DNA of 64,000 nt from Oceanibaculum indicum P24 (GCF_000299935.1 NZ_AMRL01000019.1:1-64000), one strand, 5' to 3'. Numbered from the stretch's first letter, positions 37,162 through 47,461 are shown. Numbers and translations are program-made. Notes: generated by a model from the sequence alone, not told the origin.

Positions 37162-37173
37162 CCGATGATATTT

Positions 37174-37188
37174 GTTCTGCTTTTGTTC
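37174..37188 (+). promoter_or_regulatory. LexA (SOS) box, alphaproteobacterial type
   Basis: GTTC (37174-37177), seven bases, then GTTC (37185-37188): an exact GTTC-N7-GTTC, the direct-repeat LexA operator of alphaproteobacteria. It lies 48 bases before the start of the Y-family polymerase gene, where it would overlap the promoter. Only the sequence match supports it, but position and target gene agree. Confidence 0.8.
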
Positions 37189-37235
37189 TTTTCATGCTAG
37201 AGCTACCCGTCCGATAATCCCGGACGAGATACCCA

Positions 37236-38507
37236 ATGCTGCCGCGCACGCCCTATCTGAAATGGCTGTTTCTCGACCTGAACGCCTATTTCGCCAGCGT
37301 CGAACAGCAGGCGGAGCAAAGGCTGCGCGGCCGCCCGGTCGGCGTGCTGCCGCTGAAGTCGGAGACCACCTGCATCATCGCCGCCAGCTATGAGGCCAAG
37401 GCGCGCGGCGTGAAGACCGGCACCCCGGTGTGGGAGGCGCGCCGGCTGTGCCCCGGAATCATGCTGGTGCCGGCCCGGCACGAACTCTATGTCGAGTACC
37501 ACCATCTGATCCTGAAAGAGATCAACCACCACATCCCGGTTTCCAGTGTCGGCTCCATCGACGAGATGGCCTGCGAGTTGCTGGGCGATGAGCGAGAGCC
37601 GGAAAAGGCCGTCGCCCTCGCCCGCCGGCTGAAGCGCGGCATCCTGGACAATGTCGGGGAATGCCTGCGCTGCTCCATCGGCATCGCGCCCAGCCGCTTC
37701 GCCGCCAAGGTCGCCAGCGACATGCAGAAGCCGGACGGGCTGGTGGTGGTGCGACCGGAGGAACTGCCGGACCGGTTCTTCAGCCTGGAACTGCGCGACC
37801 TTGCCGGCATCGGCCCGAACATGGAACGCCGGCTGAACGCCGCCGGGGTGTATTCGGTACGCGACCTGGCATCCTTGCAACCCAAGCATGCCCGGAAAAT
37901 CTGGGGCAGCGTGGCCGGCGAGCGGTTCTGGTACGGGTTGCATGGCGTCGATATTCCGGAAGCCCCGCCAGCGGCGAAGCGGACGATCGGGCACAGCCGC
38001 ATCCTGCCGCCCGCCATGCGCGCGCCGGACGAGGCGCGGCAGGTCGCAAGGCGGCTGCTGGCCAAGGCAGCCGGACGGCTGCGGCGCTACGGGCTGACCG
38101 CCTCGGCGCTGGCCTGCTCGGCGCGGCTGGAAACCGGGCTGCGCTGGGCCGGCGAGGCGCGGCTTGAGGCGACGCAGGACAGTTTCGCCTTGCTGGCCGC
38201 GTTCGAGGCGCTGTGGCGCGAGTATCGCCCGGTCGGCGGCACCGGGCTGGTGAAGAAGGTCTCGGTCACGCTGCTGGGGCTGGCGCCGGTCGAGCAGCAG
38301 GCGCCCGACCTCTTCGCCGCCGCCGAGCCCGGCCGCCAGCACCGCCAGAATCTCCGCGGCAAGCTGGCCGGCGCGCTGGACAGGCTGAACGGCAAATACG
38401 GCTCCGACACCGTCACGCTGGGGCTGCTGCCCAAGGTCGGGCTGGAATATGCCGGCGCCAAGGTGGCCTTCACCCGTATTCCCGAGCGGGAGGAATTCAG
38501 CGAGTGA
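37236..38507 (+). CDS. Y-family DNA polymerase (DinB-like)
   Basis: A 423-residue translesion polymerase. The catalytic carboxylates are visible: D14 in WLFLDLNAYFASVEQQ, and D109 and E110 in SVGSIDEMAC. CSIGIAPSRFAAKVASDMQK is the palm motif, LRDLAGIGPNMERRLNAAGV is the HhH thumb motif, and the little-finger domain covers about 250-360. It starts without the usual IIHID N-terminus of Pol IV and ends without a clear clamp-binding QxxLF, although APDLFAAAEPG could serve. It is best treated as a divergent DinB-like enzyme. The LexA box upstream predicts DNA-damage induction. Confidence 0.88.
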   Translation: MLPRTPYLKWLFLDLNAYFASVEQQAEQRLRGRPVGVLPLKSETTCIIAASYEAKARGVKTGTPVWEARRLCPGIMLVPARHELYVEYHHLILKEINHHIPVSSVGSIDEMACELLGDEREPEKAVALARRLKRGILDNVGECLRCSIGIAPSRFAAKVASDMQKPDGLVVVRPEELPDRFFSLELRDLAGIGPNMERRLNAAGVYSVRDLASLQPKHARKIWGSVAGERFWYGLHGVDIPEAPPAAKRTIGHSRILPPAMRAPDEARQVARRLLAKAAGRLRRYGLTASALACSARLETGLRWAGEARLEATQDSFALLAAFEALWREYRPVGGTGLVKKVSVTLLGLAPVEQQAPDLFAAAEPGRQHRQNLRGKLAGALDRLNGKYGSDTVTLGLLPKVGLEYAGAKVAFTRIPEREEFSE

Positions 38508-38511
38508 CGGC

Positions 38512-39915
38512 TTAAATCTTGTAGGCGACGCGCACCCCGCCCCAATGCCGGCCGCGCACGAAGATCGGCGCCGAACAATCCTTCATCATCGCAAACTGCC
38601 CGCCGCCCATGTCGCGGCGGTAGGTCTGCAGCAGGAAGGGCGTCGTGCTGCGCCCGGCCGCCAGCCCCACCCGGTCGTTGAACATCCGCCGGTTGCGGCA
38701 GTTGGCGGCGTTCCAGACCGGATCGCTGCCTTGCGGCTGCGAGAACTTGTTGTTGTGCGTCGGCAGGTAGCCGTTCTCGTCCACGCTGGCGCAGAACACG
38801 ATGCGGCTGTCGCGCGCCGCCACCGGCTCCTGGATTGGTGGCAGCACCTTGTCGGTGAACAGGGTGAAGCGCGTCATGAACTGTTGCGGGTTGCTGCCGG
38901 CGACCGGCTTGTAGTCACGATCGAACAGATCGGCCTCGGTAACCGTACCGGCGGCGATGCCGGCCTCGAACGCCTCGCCGATCCGCCGCGCCGCTTCCTT
39001 CGCCATGTCGATGAAGGGCGTATCCAGCGTCTCGATGCCGGCCCCGGCGGTAATGGCGATCAGGCTTTCGGTCACGGTCACCAGCTTGTCGATCCGTTCC
39101 CGCGCCTTGGTGAGGTCGTGGCTGGAATGCTCGACATCCTCCGCCATCTCGTCGATGGCGGAAAGGAACTTCCCACAACGCTCATCGATCTCCCCGGCCG
39201 ACGCCGTGATGACGGCCGTCTCATTGCCGACGCTGGAGATCGCCTCGCCCACCCCGGCCATGACATGACCGATGGATGACGCCCCCTCCCGTACCGCATC
39301 GGCCTTGGAGGCCGCCGATTCGCTGCGCTGGATCAGTTGGTCGGATTCCATCGCCAGCTGCGTGAGGGTGAGGTTGATATCCTGCGTCGCCGCCGCCGTC
39401 TGCCCGGCCAGCTGCTTCACCTCGGCGGCGACCACCGCGAACCCCTTGCCCGCATCGCCGGCACGCGCCGCCTCGATGGAGGCGTTCAGCGCCAGCAGAT
39501 TGGTCTGCTTGGCAATGGTCGCAATCTCCTGCGCCACGGTGCCGACCTTGGCCAGCGCCTCGCGCAGCCCGTCCACCTGGGCGTGGATTTCCGCCACCGC
39601 CGAGACCAGGTCCTGAATATCGTTGATGGAGGTGCCGATCCGGTCACGCGACTCGGCGATCTGCCGCGAGGCCCCGTCAGTAACCTCCGAAACCGTGCGC
39701 GCGACCGCCGCGACCTGCTGGTTCTGCGCCGCCATCTCGGCGGCTGTCTTCCGGATATCCACGAAGACTTCCGCCTCGCGCTGCACGCGGCCATCGACAT
39801 CGCCGACAGCACCCGAGATATCGGCGATCTCGATCCCCAGATCGCCCACCTGTTCGGCGATCTTCTGCAGCGCATCGCGTTCGACGCGGGCTGCTTTGCC
39901 TTGATGATCGTCCAT
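38512..39915 (-). CDS. Soluble methyl-accepting chemotaxis protein with C-terminal sensor region
   Basis: A 467-residue chemoreceptor without transmembrane segments. The signalling domain is N-terminal, with its hairpin tip as [20 protein letters not shown] near residue 140. The last 150 residues ([40 protein letters not shown], then [20 protein letters not shown]) resemble the C-terminal sensory part of some cytoplasmic MCPs and include one His and several Cys. The start at 39915 is favoured by GGAGAGGGAG about 8 bases upstream; ATGs at 39948 and 39984 are alternatives. It is probably a cytoplasmic sensor of metabolic or redox state. Confidence 0.82.
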   Translation of the reverse strand: MDDHQGKAARVERDALQKIAEQVGDLGIEIADISGAVGDVDGRVQREAEVFVDIRKTAAEMAAQNQQVAAVARTVSEVTDGASRQIAESRDRIGTSINDIQDLVSAVAEIHAQVDGLREALAKVGTVAQEIATIAKQTNLLALNASIEAARAGDAGKGFAVVAAEVKQLAGQTAAATQDINLTLTQLAMESDQLIQRSESAASKADAVREGASSIGHVMAGVGEAISSVGNETAVITASAGEIDERCGKFLSAIDEMAEDVEHSSHDLTKARERIDKLVTVTESLIAITAGAGIETLDTPFIDMAKEAARRIGEAFEAGIAAGTVTEADLFDRDYKPVAGSNPQQFMTRFTLFTDKVLPPIQEPVAARDSRIVFCASVDENGYLPTHNNKFSQPQGSDPVWNAANCRNRRMFNDRVGLAAGRSTTPFLLQTYRRDMGGGQFAMMKDCSAPIFVRGRHWGGVRVAYKI

Positions 39916-40112
39916 CAAGGCCACTCCCTCTCCTTCGACTGCACTCATCTTCCCTGTAGCCCCGATTTTTTTGTTTTGGGGCATCAAGAATAACAGAGAA
40001 ATGTTAATAAAGTGTCAGCCGAATATAAGACATACCCGCTGCTCCGGGCGGAGCGCTGAAGTTGTCAGGAGTGTTATCAAGCGGATAACCAGAAAAACTG
40101 TCCATCAGACTG

Positions 40113-41513
40113 TCAGAAAGACGGCGGCTCCATGCCAACAGCCCGCAGTGCCTCGCCCAGCGCCTGCTTCAGCCGTGCCAGCCCGGCCTCGTCCTTCGCC
40201 TCGCAGCGCGCGACCAGGACGTCCTGGGTGTTGGAGGCCCGCAGCAGCCACCAGCCATCCGCCGTCTTCACGCGCACGCCATCGACATCGTTCACCTCGA
40301 CGCCGGGGCGGCCCTTCAACCATTCCTTCACCTCGCCCGCGACCTTGAATTTCCGCTCTTCGGCGCAGGGGAAGCGCAGCTCCGGCGTGTTCACCATCTC
40401 CGGCAGCGTGTCGCGCATCTCGGCCAGGCTCTGATCTCCATTGGCGAGGATCTCGATCAGACGGATGGCGGCATAGAGCGCATCGTCAAAGCCGTAATAG
40501 GTGTCGGCGTAGAAGATATGGCCGCTCATCTCGCCAGCCAGCGGCGACTTCACTTCCTTCATCTTGGTCTTGATGAGGGAATGGCCGGTGCGCCACATCA
40601 GCGGCTCGCCGCCGGCCTTGGCGATCTCGTCATACAGCGCCTGGCTGGCCTTCACATCGGCGATGATGGTGGCGCCGGGCCGTTCGGCCAGCATGGCGCG
40701 GGCCAGCACGATCATCAGCTGGTCGCCCCACAGGATGCGACCCTTGCCGTCGATCACGCCGATGCGGTCGCCATCGCCATCCAGCGCGATGCCGAGGTCG
40801 GCCTTGTGCTCGGCCACCGCCTCCATCAGCTGTTCCAGATTCTCCGGCACGGTCGGATCGGGATGGTGGTTTGGGAAGGTGCCGTCCACCTCGACATTCA
40901 GCAGCACATGGCTGGACGGTAGGCGCATGCAGATTTCGTTCACCAGCGGACCGCCGGCGCCATTGCCGCTGTCCCAGACGATCTTCAGCTGCCTGCCTTC
41001 GCGGTAATCCCGCATCAGCCGGTCGGCATAATCCTGCACGATGTCGTGCCGGCTGACCGCGCCCTGGCCGCTCTCGAAATCGCCGCTGGCCGCCAGCTTG
41101 CCCAGGCGCTGGATATCCGCGCCGAAGAACGGCTCGTGCCCCAGCATCATCTTGAAGCCGTTATAGTCCGGCGGATTGTGCGAGCCGGTCAGCATGATGC
41201 CGCCATCGGCATGCAGGTGATAGACGGCGAAATACAGCATCGGCGTCGGCCCGAGACCGATGCGGCGCACATCCACGCCGCTGGCCGCCAGCCCCTCGAC
41301 TAGGGCGGCTTCCAGCATCGGCGAGCTGAGGCGTCCGTCATAGCCGACCGCGACCGACTTGCCACCCTTGCGCCGGACCAGCGTGCCGAAGCACCGGCCG
41401 ATGGCGCGTGCATCCTCGGCGGAGAGCGTCTTGCCGACGATTCCGCGGATATCGTACTCGCGCAGGATGGTGGGGTCGAAGCGGTGTCCGGTCGCGTCAG
41501 CCGTATCGGTCAT
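40113..41513 (-). CDS. Phosphomannomutase/phosphoglucomutase
   Basis: A 466-residue alpha-D-phosphohexomutase. [20 protein letters not shown] is the N-terminal motif. The phosphorylated serine is in [20 protein letters not shown], the metal loop is [20 protein letters not shown], and [20 protein letters not shown] selects the sugar. The C-terminal phosphate-binding [20 protein letters not shown] is intact. It supplies mannose-1-phosphate or glucose-1-phosphate for exopolysaccharide or LPS. The ATG at 41513 is chosen because the upstream extension is unrelated to the family. It is the last gene of the galU-ugd operon. Confidence 0.94.
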   Translation of the reverse strand: MTDTADATGHRFDPTILREYDIRGIVGKTLSAEDARAIGRCFGTLVRRKGGKSVAVGYDGRLSSPMLEAALVEGLAASGVDVRRIGLGPTPMLYFAVYHLHADGGIMLTGSHNPPDYNGFKMMLGHEPFFGADIQRLGKLAASGDFESGQGAVSRHDIVQDYADRLMRDYREGRQLKIVWDSGNGAGGPLVNEICMRLPSSHVLLNVEVDGTFPNHHPDPTVPENLEQLMEAVAEHKADLGIALDGDGDRIGVIDGKGRILWGDQLMIVLARAMLAERPGATIIADVKASQALYDEIAKAGGEPLMWRTGHSLIKTKMKEVKSPLAGEMSGHIFYADTYYGFDDALYAAIRLIEILANGDQSLAEMRDTLPEMVNTPELRFPCAEERKFKVAGEVKEWLKGRPGVEVNDVDGVRVKTADGWWLLRASNTQDVLVARCEAKDEAGLARLKQALGEALRAVGMEPPSF

Positions 41514-41535
41514 GAAGGCGTGCCTTCCTTTTTCT

Positions 41536-42858
41536 TTATTTTTCAAAGCCGGGCGTGGGGCGCCCGACGCAAGTATAGCGGAAACCGGCCTCGGCCATAT
41601 CCTTCGGCTCATAGATATTGCGCAGGTCGATCATGACCGGCCGGGCGAGCGACTGTTTCATACGCTCAACGGACAGGCCGCGGAACTCGTTCCACTCGGT
41701 CAGCACCACCGCCGCGTCGGCCCCGTCCATCGCCTCGTAGGCGCCCTCGCACCAGGCGACACCCTCGATATGGCGCGCCGCCTCCTCCATGCCGACCGGA
41801 TCATAGGCGCGGACCGTCGCCCCCGCCGCGATCAGCGCCGGCAGGATCACAAGGCTGGGCGCGTCGCGCATATCGTCAGTGTTCGGCTTGAAGGTGACAC
41901 CCAGCACGGCGATGGTCTTGCCGGCGACGGAACCATCCATGAAGGCAACGATCTTGTCGGCCATCTGCCGCTTGCGCCGGTCATTGATGTCCACCACCGT
42001 CTCGACGATGCGCAGCGGGCTGCCAGCCTCCTGCGCGGTGCGCACCAGCGCCAGCGTATCCTTGGGAAAGCAGGAACCGCCATAGCCAGGTCCCGGATGC
42101 AGGAACTTGCGCCCGATGCGCCCGTCCAGGCCGATGCCCTTGGCAACATCGTGCACATCCGCGCCCAGCTTCTCGCACAGATCGGCGATCTCGTTGATGA
42201 AGGTGATCTTGGTGGCGAGGAAGGTATTGGCCGCGTATTTGATCATCTCGCTGGTCTCCAGCGAGGTCATGACGATGGGCGTCTCGATCAGGAACAGCGG
42301 CCGGTACAGCTCGCGCATCACCGCCTGCGCCCTCGGGCTCTCGGCGCCGATGACCACGCGGTCCGGCCGCATGAAGTCACCGATGGCCGCCCCTTCGCGC
42401 AGGAATTCCGGGTTGGAGGCGACATCGAAATCGGCATCCGGTCGTGTCTCCCGGATGATCCGCTCGACCTCGCGCCCGGTGCCGACCGGCACGGTGGACT
42501 TCGTGACCACCACCGTATAGCCGTCCATCGCCTCGGCGATTTCCTTGGCGGCAGCATAGACATAGCTGAGGTCGGCATGGCCATCACCGCGCCGACTGGG
42601 CGTGCCGACCGCGATGAAGACGGCATCCGCCGCCGCCACCGCCGGTTTCAGCTCGGTACCGAAGCTGAGCCGCCCGGCCTTCACATTGCCGGCGACCAGC
42701 GTATCCAGCCCCGGCTCGTAGATCGGCATCTCGCCCTGCAGCAGCCGGTCGATCTTGCCCTTGTCCTTATCGACGCAGGTGACGTCGAAACCGAACTCCG
42801 CAAAGCAGGCCCCCGAGACCAGGCCGACATAGCCTGTGCCGATTATCGCGACGCGCAT
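41536..42858 (-). CDS. ugd: UDP-glucose 6-dehydrogenase
   Basis: A 440-residue enzyme that oxidises UDP-glucose twice to UDP-glucuronate. The N-terminal NAD-binding site is [40 protein letters not shown] and [20 protein letters not shown] are typical. The catalytic cysteine lies in [20 protein letters not shown] (about 250-270), and [20 protein letters not shown] follows in the C-terminal domain. It is 22 bases before the mutase gene and downstream of galU. Confidence 0.96.
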   Translation of the reverse strand: MRVAIIGTGYVGLVSGACFAEFGFDVTCVDKDKGKIDRLLQGEMPIYEPGLDTLVAGNVKAGRLSFGTELKPAVAAADAVFIAVGTPSRRGDGHADLSYVYAAAKEIAEAMDGYTVVVTKSTVPVGTGREVERIIRETRPDADFDVASNPEFLREGAAIGDFMRPDRVVIGAESPRAQAVMRELYRPLFLIETPIVMTSLETSEMIKYAANTFLATKITFINEIADLCEKLGADVHDVAKGIGLDGRIGRKFLHPGPGYGGSCFPKDTLALVRTAQEAGSPLRIVETVVDINDRRKRQMADKIVAFMDGSVAGKTIAVLGVTFKPNTDDMRDAPSLVILPALIAAGATVRAYDPVGMEEAARHIEGVAWCEGAYEAMDGADAAVVLTEWNEFRGLSVERMKQSLARPVMIDLRNIYEPKDMAEAGFRYTCVGRPTPGFEK

Positions 42859-42891
42859 GCCGTATTCTCCTGGCTCTCAAGCAAACCGGGT

Positions 42892-43770
42892 TTAGCGGTA
42901 GTTCTTCAGGATCTCGCGCAGATCGCCGGCCATGTCCTCGCGCTCCAGACCGAAGGCGATGTTCGCCTCCAGGAAGCCGATCTTGCTGCCGCAATCGAAG
43001 CGCTGGCCGTCGAAGCGCAGCCCGTGGAACGGGTGTTCGCCGATCATGTCCGCCATCGCGTCGGTCAGCTGGATTTCTCCGCCCGCGCCCTTCTGCCCCT
43101 TCGCCAGATGCTTGAACACATCGGGCTGCAGGATGTAGCGGCCGATGACGGCCAGGGTGGACGGCGCCTTGTCCGGTTCCGGCTTCTCGACCAGCCCCTT
43201 CACCTCGACCAGCCGGCCATCGGCGCTGGTCTCGCCGGGGGAGACCACGCCATAGGCCTTGGTCTGCTCCTTCGGCACATCCATGACCGCCAGGATGTTG
43301 CCGCCGGTCTCGTGATAGGCCTCGACCATCTGGGCAAGGCAGGATTCCTCGGCGAGGATCAGATCGTCGGCCAGCAGCACGGCAACCGGCTCGTCATCAT
43401 CGACCAGCGTGCGTGCGCACCAGACGGCATGGCCCAGGCCCATCGGCTCCTGCTGGCGCAGATAGGCAACCTGGCCGGGACGCATCAGCATATCGTCCAG
43501 CAGCTTCAGCTCTTTCTCCTTGCCACGCTCGCGCAGAGAATCCTCCAGCTCGTAGGAATGGTCGAAATGATCCTCGATGGCGCCCTTGCCGCGCCCGGTC
43601 ACGAAGATGAACTCCTCGATACCGGCGGCGCGCGCCTCGTCCACCGCGTACTGGATCAGCGGACGGTCCACGACGGGCAGCATCTCCTTCGGCATCGCCT
43701 TCGTCGCCGGCAAGAAACGGGTTCCCAGACCACCGACCGGGAAGATTGCCTTGCGCACGGGTTTTGCCAT
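42892..43770 (-). CDS. galU: UTP-glucose-1-phosphate uridylyltransferase
   Basis: A 292-residue nucleotidyltransferase that makes UDP-glucose. KAIFPVGGLGTRFLPATKAM at the N-terminus holds the nucleotide loop, followed by PKEMLPVVDRPLIQYAVDEA. PMGLGHAVWCARTLV and VLLADDLIL are the metal region, and EKPEPDKAPSTLAVIGRYIL follows. It is the first gene of the galU-ugd-mutase set; the products together yield UDP-Glc, UDP-GlcA and hexose-1-phosphates. Confidence 0.96.
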   Translation of the reverse strand: MAKPVRKAIFPVGGLGTRFLPATKAMPKEMLPVVDRPLIQYAVDEARAAGIEEFIFVTGRGKGAIEDHFDHSYELEDSLRERGKEKELKLLDDMLMRPGQVAYLRQQEPMGLGHAVWCARTLVDDDEPVAVLLADDLILAEESCLAQMVEAYHETGGNILAVMDVPKEQTKAYGVVSPGETSADGRLVEVKGLVEKPEPDKAPSTLAVIGRYILQPDVFKHLAKGQKGAGGEIQLTDAMADMIGEHPFHGLRFDGQRFDCGSKIGFLEANIAFGLEREDMAGDLREILKNYR

Positions 43771-44108
43771 TGGATACTCCTAATGTTGCGGTACGGGCTT
43801 GTTGCAGTGCAAACGCGCGGGGATGGAAAGACGTTCCGAAGCAAAGGCCACAATTAAGGTAATTCGATACCTTGAACGGCAACCCTGCGGCTCTCTCCCG
43901 ACCCTCCTTAAACTGCGCCAGCTGGCCCGGAATTGGCCCTCTATGTGCCACAGACCGGGGGCATGAAGCAACCGCCGCCCCGGAACCGGACCCTTCGCAC
44001 CTGCGCACTTGCCAGCCCATTGGCACCCCCTATAATGCCGCGCTTTCCCGTTTCGCGGGCCGCAGCCGGCCCGTGCAGACCCCACCCTGAAGAGGGAGCC
44101 TGCAGGGC
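43771..44108. other. Divergent regulatory gap between galU and purE
   Basis: The 338-base gap contains no credible ORF. The left part would hold the galU promoter, and TTAAGGTAATTCGATACCTT near 43855-43874 contains an imperfect palindrome, AAGGTA-N6-TACCTT, that could bind a regulator. The right part holds the purE promoter described separately. Confidence 0.5.
44009..44036 (+). promoter_or_regulatory. Candidate sigma-70 promoter for purEK
   Basis: TTGCCA (44009-44014) and a consensus TATAAT (44031-44036) are separated by 16 bases, about 72 bases before the purE start. A perfect -10 hexamer is uncommon in this GC-rich DNA. Confidence 0.55.
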
Positions 44109-44612
44109 GTGACGAAAGCAGACGACAAGCCGGTGGTCGGCATCATCATGGGCAGCCAGTCCGACTGGCCGACCATGCGCCATGCCTCGGAGATTCTGGA
44201 GCGGCTGCGCGTGCCCCACGAATGCCGTATCGTCTCCGCCCATCGCACGCCCAAACGCCTGGTGGAGTATGCCGAGACAGCGCGGGCACGCGGGCTGAAG
44301 GCCGTGATCGCCGGGGCCGGCGGCGCGGCGCACCTGCCCGGCATGGTTGCCTCCATGACGGCGCTGCCGGTGTTCGGCGTGCCCATCGAGAGCAAGGCGC
44401 TGTCCGGCATGGACAGCCTGCTGTCCATCGTGCAGATGCCCGGCGGCGTGCCGGTCGGCACGCTGGCCATCGGCAAGGCGGGCGCCATCAATGCGGCGCT
44501 GATCGCGGCTTCCGTCATTGCCCATCTGGACCCGAAGGTGGCCGCAGCGCTGGACGTGTTCCGCGCCGAACAGACCGACAAGGTCGCCGAGATTCCCAGC
44601 GACGAAGCGTAG
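44109..44612 (+). CDS. purE: 5-(carboxyamino)imidazole ribonucleotide mutase
   Basis: A 167-residue class I PurE that converts N5-CAIR to CAIR in purine synthesis. The nucleotide-binding loop is [20 protein letters not shown], with catalytic-site segments [20 protein letters not shown] and [40 protein letters not shown] completes the family pattern. The start is GTG at 44109. It overlaps nothing; purK begins 4 bases later, so the two form an operon. Confidence 0.96.
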   Translation: MTKADDKPVVGIIMGSQSDWPTMRHASEILERLRVPHECRIVSAHRTPKRLVEYAETARARGLKAVIAGAGGAAHLPGMVASMTALPVFGVPIESKALSGMDSLLSIVQMPGGVPVGTLAIGKAGAINAALIAASVIAHLDPKVAAALDVFRAEQTDKVAEIPSDEA

Positions 44613-44616
44613 AAGC

Positions 44617-45696
44617 ATGGCAGGCAAGGACATTATCGCCCCCGGCGCCACCATCGGCATGCTGGGCGGCGGGCAGTTGGGGCGGATGACCGCACTGGCC
44701 GCCGCCAATCTGGGCTACAAGGTGCATGTGCTGACACCCGAGCAGGACAGCCCGGCCGGGCAGGTCTGTGCCGCCGCCACCATCGCCGACTATACCGACC
44801 GGGCCGCGCTGGAAACCTTCGCGGCCTCCGTCGATGTGGTGACCTACGAGTTCGAGAATGTGCCGGTCGAGGCCGCCGACTTCCTGATGGAGAGAGTGCC
44901 GGTGCGGCCCGGCGCGGAGGCGCTGCGCGTCGCGCAGGACCGGCTGCGCGAGAAGGAGTTCGCCGCCAATCTGGGTATCGGCACGGCCCCGTTCCGCGCT
45001 GTCGGCGCCGCCGACGAACTGGCCGCCGCCATCGCCGCCATCGGCACGCCATCAGTGCTGAAGACGCGGCGCATGGGCTATGACGGCAAGGGCCAGACCA
45101 AGATCCTGCCCGGCACCAATCCGGATGACGCCTGGGCGGCCATCGGCGGGCAGCCGGCGATCCTGGAGGGTTTCGTCAGTTTCCGCATGGAAATCTCGGT
45201 CATCGTGGCGCGCGGGCTGGACGGCCGGACGCTGTGCTATCCGCCGGTCGAGAACCGCCATGTGAACCATATCCTGGACACCACCATCGTCCCGGCGCCT
45301 ATCCCGCCCGCGCTCGCCGCCGAGGCGGAGGAAATTGCCCGCAAGATGGCCGAAGCGCTGGATCTTGTCGGACTGCTGGCGGTCGAGATGTTTGTCACGG
45401 AAGACGATCACGTATTGATGAACGAGATCGCGCCCCGGCCGCACAATTCCGGCCACTGGACGATGGATGGCTGCGTGACCAGCCAGTTCGAGCAGATGGT
45501 ACGCGCGGTGTGCGGCCTGCCGCTAGGATCGGTCGAACGCTTCGGCGATGCCGAGATGAAGAACCTGATCGGCGACGAGGCCCATGACTGGCTGGAAATT
45601 CTCCGCGACCCCGCCGCGAAGCTGCATCTCTACGGCAAGGCGGAAGCCCGCCCCGGCCGCAAGATGGGCCATGTGAACCGGATCGTGCGGAAGTAG
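44617..45696 (+). CDS. purK: 5-(carboxyamino)imidazole ribonucleotide synthase
   Basis: A 359-residue ATP-grasp enzyme that carboxylates AIR to N5-CAIR using bicarbonate. ATIGMLGGGQLGRMTALAAA begins the pre-ATP-grasp domain; VLKTRRMGYDGKGQTKILPG binds ATP. ILEGFVSFRMEISVIVARGL and MNEIAPRPHNSGHWTMDGCV are the standard later motifs. The ATG at 44617 is chosen over a longer frame that would lie inside purE. The gene ends at the repeat-rich gap. Confidence 0.96.
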   Translation: MAGKDIIAPGATIGMLGGGQLGRMTALAAANLGYKVHVLTPEQDSPAGQVCAAATIADYTDRAALETFAASVDVVTYEFENVPVEAADFLMERVPVRPGAEALRVAQDRLREKEFAANLGIGTAPFRAVGAADELAAAIAAIGTPSVLKTRRMGYDGKGQTKILPGTNPDDAWAAIGGQPAILEGFVSFRMEISVIVARGLDGRTLCYPPVENRHVNHILDTTIVPAPIPPALAAEAEEIARKMAEALDLVGLLAVEMFVTEDDHVLMNEIAPRPHNSGHWTMDGCVTSQFEQMVRAVCGLPLGSVERFGDAEMKNLIGDEAHDWLEILRDPAAKLHLYGKAEARPGRKMGHVNRIVRK

Positions 45697-45769
45697 GGTT
45701 GGGTATATTCACCTTCTCACCCAGTTCCCCAAGGGCGAGGGAAGAAAGTGAATTCACACTGAATTTCTA

Positions 45770-45935
45770 TTTCTCCGACCGTCATTCCCGGCCTTGTGCC
45801 CATGGGGGTTCCGGGAATCCAGGGTTCAGCCTGCTCAACGGACATCCAGTAAGCGGGGGCCTAGCCCCCCGGTACAAGACCGGGGGTGACGGATCGAGTG
45901 AGTGGCGGGCGTCTCGAAGGGCAATGGGGGGCAAT
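45770..45935. repeat. Second copy of the composite palindromic repeat, inverted
   Basis: Read on the minus strand this unit has CCCTTCGAGACGCCCGCC, GATCCGTCACCCCCGGTC, CCGCTTACTGGA, GCTGAACCCTGGATTCCCGG and GGCACAAGGCCGGGAATGAC, in the same order as the unit at about 27035-27230. The two copies differ in spacer and loop sequence while the palindromic arms are kept. It lies between convergent genes (purK and gor), a usual place for such extragenic units. Confidence 0.75.
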
Positions 45936-45943
45936 GCAGCCCA

Positions 45944-47341
45944 CTACTCCGCCGCCTTGGCTGCGTCCTCCGGGTCGGGGCGCTTCTCGCGCATGGTGAC
46001 GAACTCCTCCGCCGCCGTCGGGTGAATGCCGATGGTGGCGTCGAAATCCGCCTTGGTCGCGCCTGCCTTCACAGCAATGCCGATGCCTTGCACGATCTCT
46101 GGCGCGTCAGCGCCAACCATGTGGCAACCGACCACGCAGCCGCTGCCGGCATCGACCACCAGCTTCATCATGGTGCGCTCGTCGCGGCCTGAGAGCGTGT
46201 GCTTCATCGGCTTGAAGCGCGAGACATAGACATCGACCTTGTCATAGGTCAGGCGCGCCTGTTCCTCGCTCATCCCAACCGTGGAGACCGGCGGTTGGCT
46301 GAACACGGCGGCCGGCACGTTGGTGTGGTCCACCTTGCGCGGCTTGCCGCCGAACACCGTATCGGCAAAGGCGTGGCCCTCGGCGATGGCGACCGGGGTC
46401 AGGGCGATGCGGTCGGTCACGTCGCCCACGGCATAGATATTCTCCACCGTGGTGCGGGAATATTCGTCCACCGCGATAGCACCCGCCTTGTTGAGGTGCA
46501 CGCCGACTTCCTCCAGCCCGATGCCCTTCGTGTTGGGCGCGCGGCCGGTGGCGTACATCACCGCATCGCAGGCGATGGTCTCGCCCGAGTCGGTCAGCAG
46601 GCTGAGCCCGTCCTTCGTCTTCTCGATGCTGCGGATGTTGGTGTTCGGCACCAGCGTGATGCCCTGCTTGGTCAGTTCCTCGGTCAGGGCGGCGCGCACA
46701 TCCTCGTCGAAGCCGCGCAGCGGCAGGTCACGGCGGATAACCAGCTGAACGTCGGCGCCCAAGCCATTGAAGATACCGGCGAATTCCACCGCAATATAGC
46801 CACCGCCGACGATGACGATGCGGCGCGGCAGCGCCATCATCTCCAGCGCCTCGTTAGAGGTGATGGCATGCTCGATGCCCGGAATCTGCGGCATCTCCGG
46901 CCAGCCGCCGGTGGCCACCAGAATCTTGTCGGCGGTGTAGCGCTTGCCCGCCACTTCCACCGTATGCGCGTCGATCAGCGTGCCGCGCCCATCGATCAGT
47001 TCCACCCCGGCATCCTTCAGCAGCCGCAGATAGATGCCGTTCAGCCGGTCGATCTCGGTGTTCTTGCGCTCGATTAGCCGCGTCCAGTCATGCGCGCTTT
47101 CGCCGACAGTCCAGCCGAAGCCGGCAGCATCCTCGAAATCGCCATGGAAATGCGAGGCATAGACCAGCAGTTTCTTCGGCACGCAGCCGCGGATGACGCA
47201 GGTGCCGCCGACCCGGTAATCCTCGCAGATCGCCACGCGTGCACCGTGCCGCGCGGAAATCCGGCTGGCGCGCACGCCGCCTGACCCGGCGCCGATGACG
47301 AAGAGGTCGTAGTCGTAATCGGCCTTGCTGTCCTGGGCCAT
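45944..47341 (-). CDS. gor: Glutathione-disulfide reductase
   Basis: A 465-residue FAD/NADPH disulfide reductase that regenerates glutathione. The FAD loop is DLFVIGAGSGGVRASRISAR, and the redox-active disulfide is in GGTCVIRGCVPKKLLVYASH. IVIVGGGYIAVEFAGIFNGL binds NADPH, and the C-terminal catalytic His is in TIGIHPTAAEEFVTMREKRP. Length is normal. It is leftward and downstream of the TcuA-like gene with a 120-base gap. Confidence 0.94.
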   Translation of the reverse strand: MAQDSKADYDYDLFVIGAGSGGVRASRISARHGARVAICEDYRVGGTCVIRGCVPKKLLVYASHFHGDFEDAAGFGWTVGESAHDWTRLIERKNTEIDRLNGIYLRLLKDAGVELIDGRGTLIDAHTVEVAGKRYTADKILVATGGWPEMPQIPGIEHAITSNEALEMMALPRRIVIVGGGYIAVEFAGIFNGLGADVQLVIRRDLPLRGFDEDVRAALTEELTKQGITLVPNTNIRSIEKTKDGLSLLTDSGETIACDAVMYATGRAPNTKGIGLEEVGVHLNKAGAIAVDEYSRTTVENIYAVGDVTDRIALTPVAIAEGHAFADTVFGGKPRKVDHTNVPAAVFSQPPVSTVGMSEEQARLTYDKVDVYVSRFKPMKHTLSGRDERTMMKLVVDAGSGCVVGCHMVGADAPEIVQGIGIAVKAGATKADFDATIGIHPTAAEEFVTMREKRPDPEDAAKAAE

Positions 47342-47461
47342 GATCTTCCTTTCCGGCTGCCGCCAGCCGCTGTTCCGGTTTTCACCGATATAGGCAGAGG
47401 CTAGCGCGGTGGCCAGGGAAGATCGAGGGGATGTGCCATGCCCCCTCCTCCTGCCCCGCTT

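Noticed and set aside
41359-43857. 832-codon plus-strand open frame
   Set aside because: It runs opposite the mutase, ugd and galU genes, which are full-length with all motifs.
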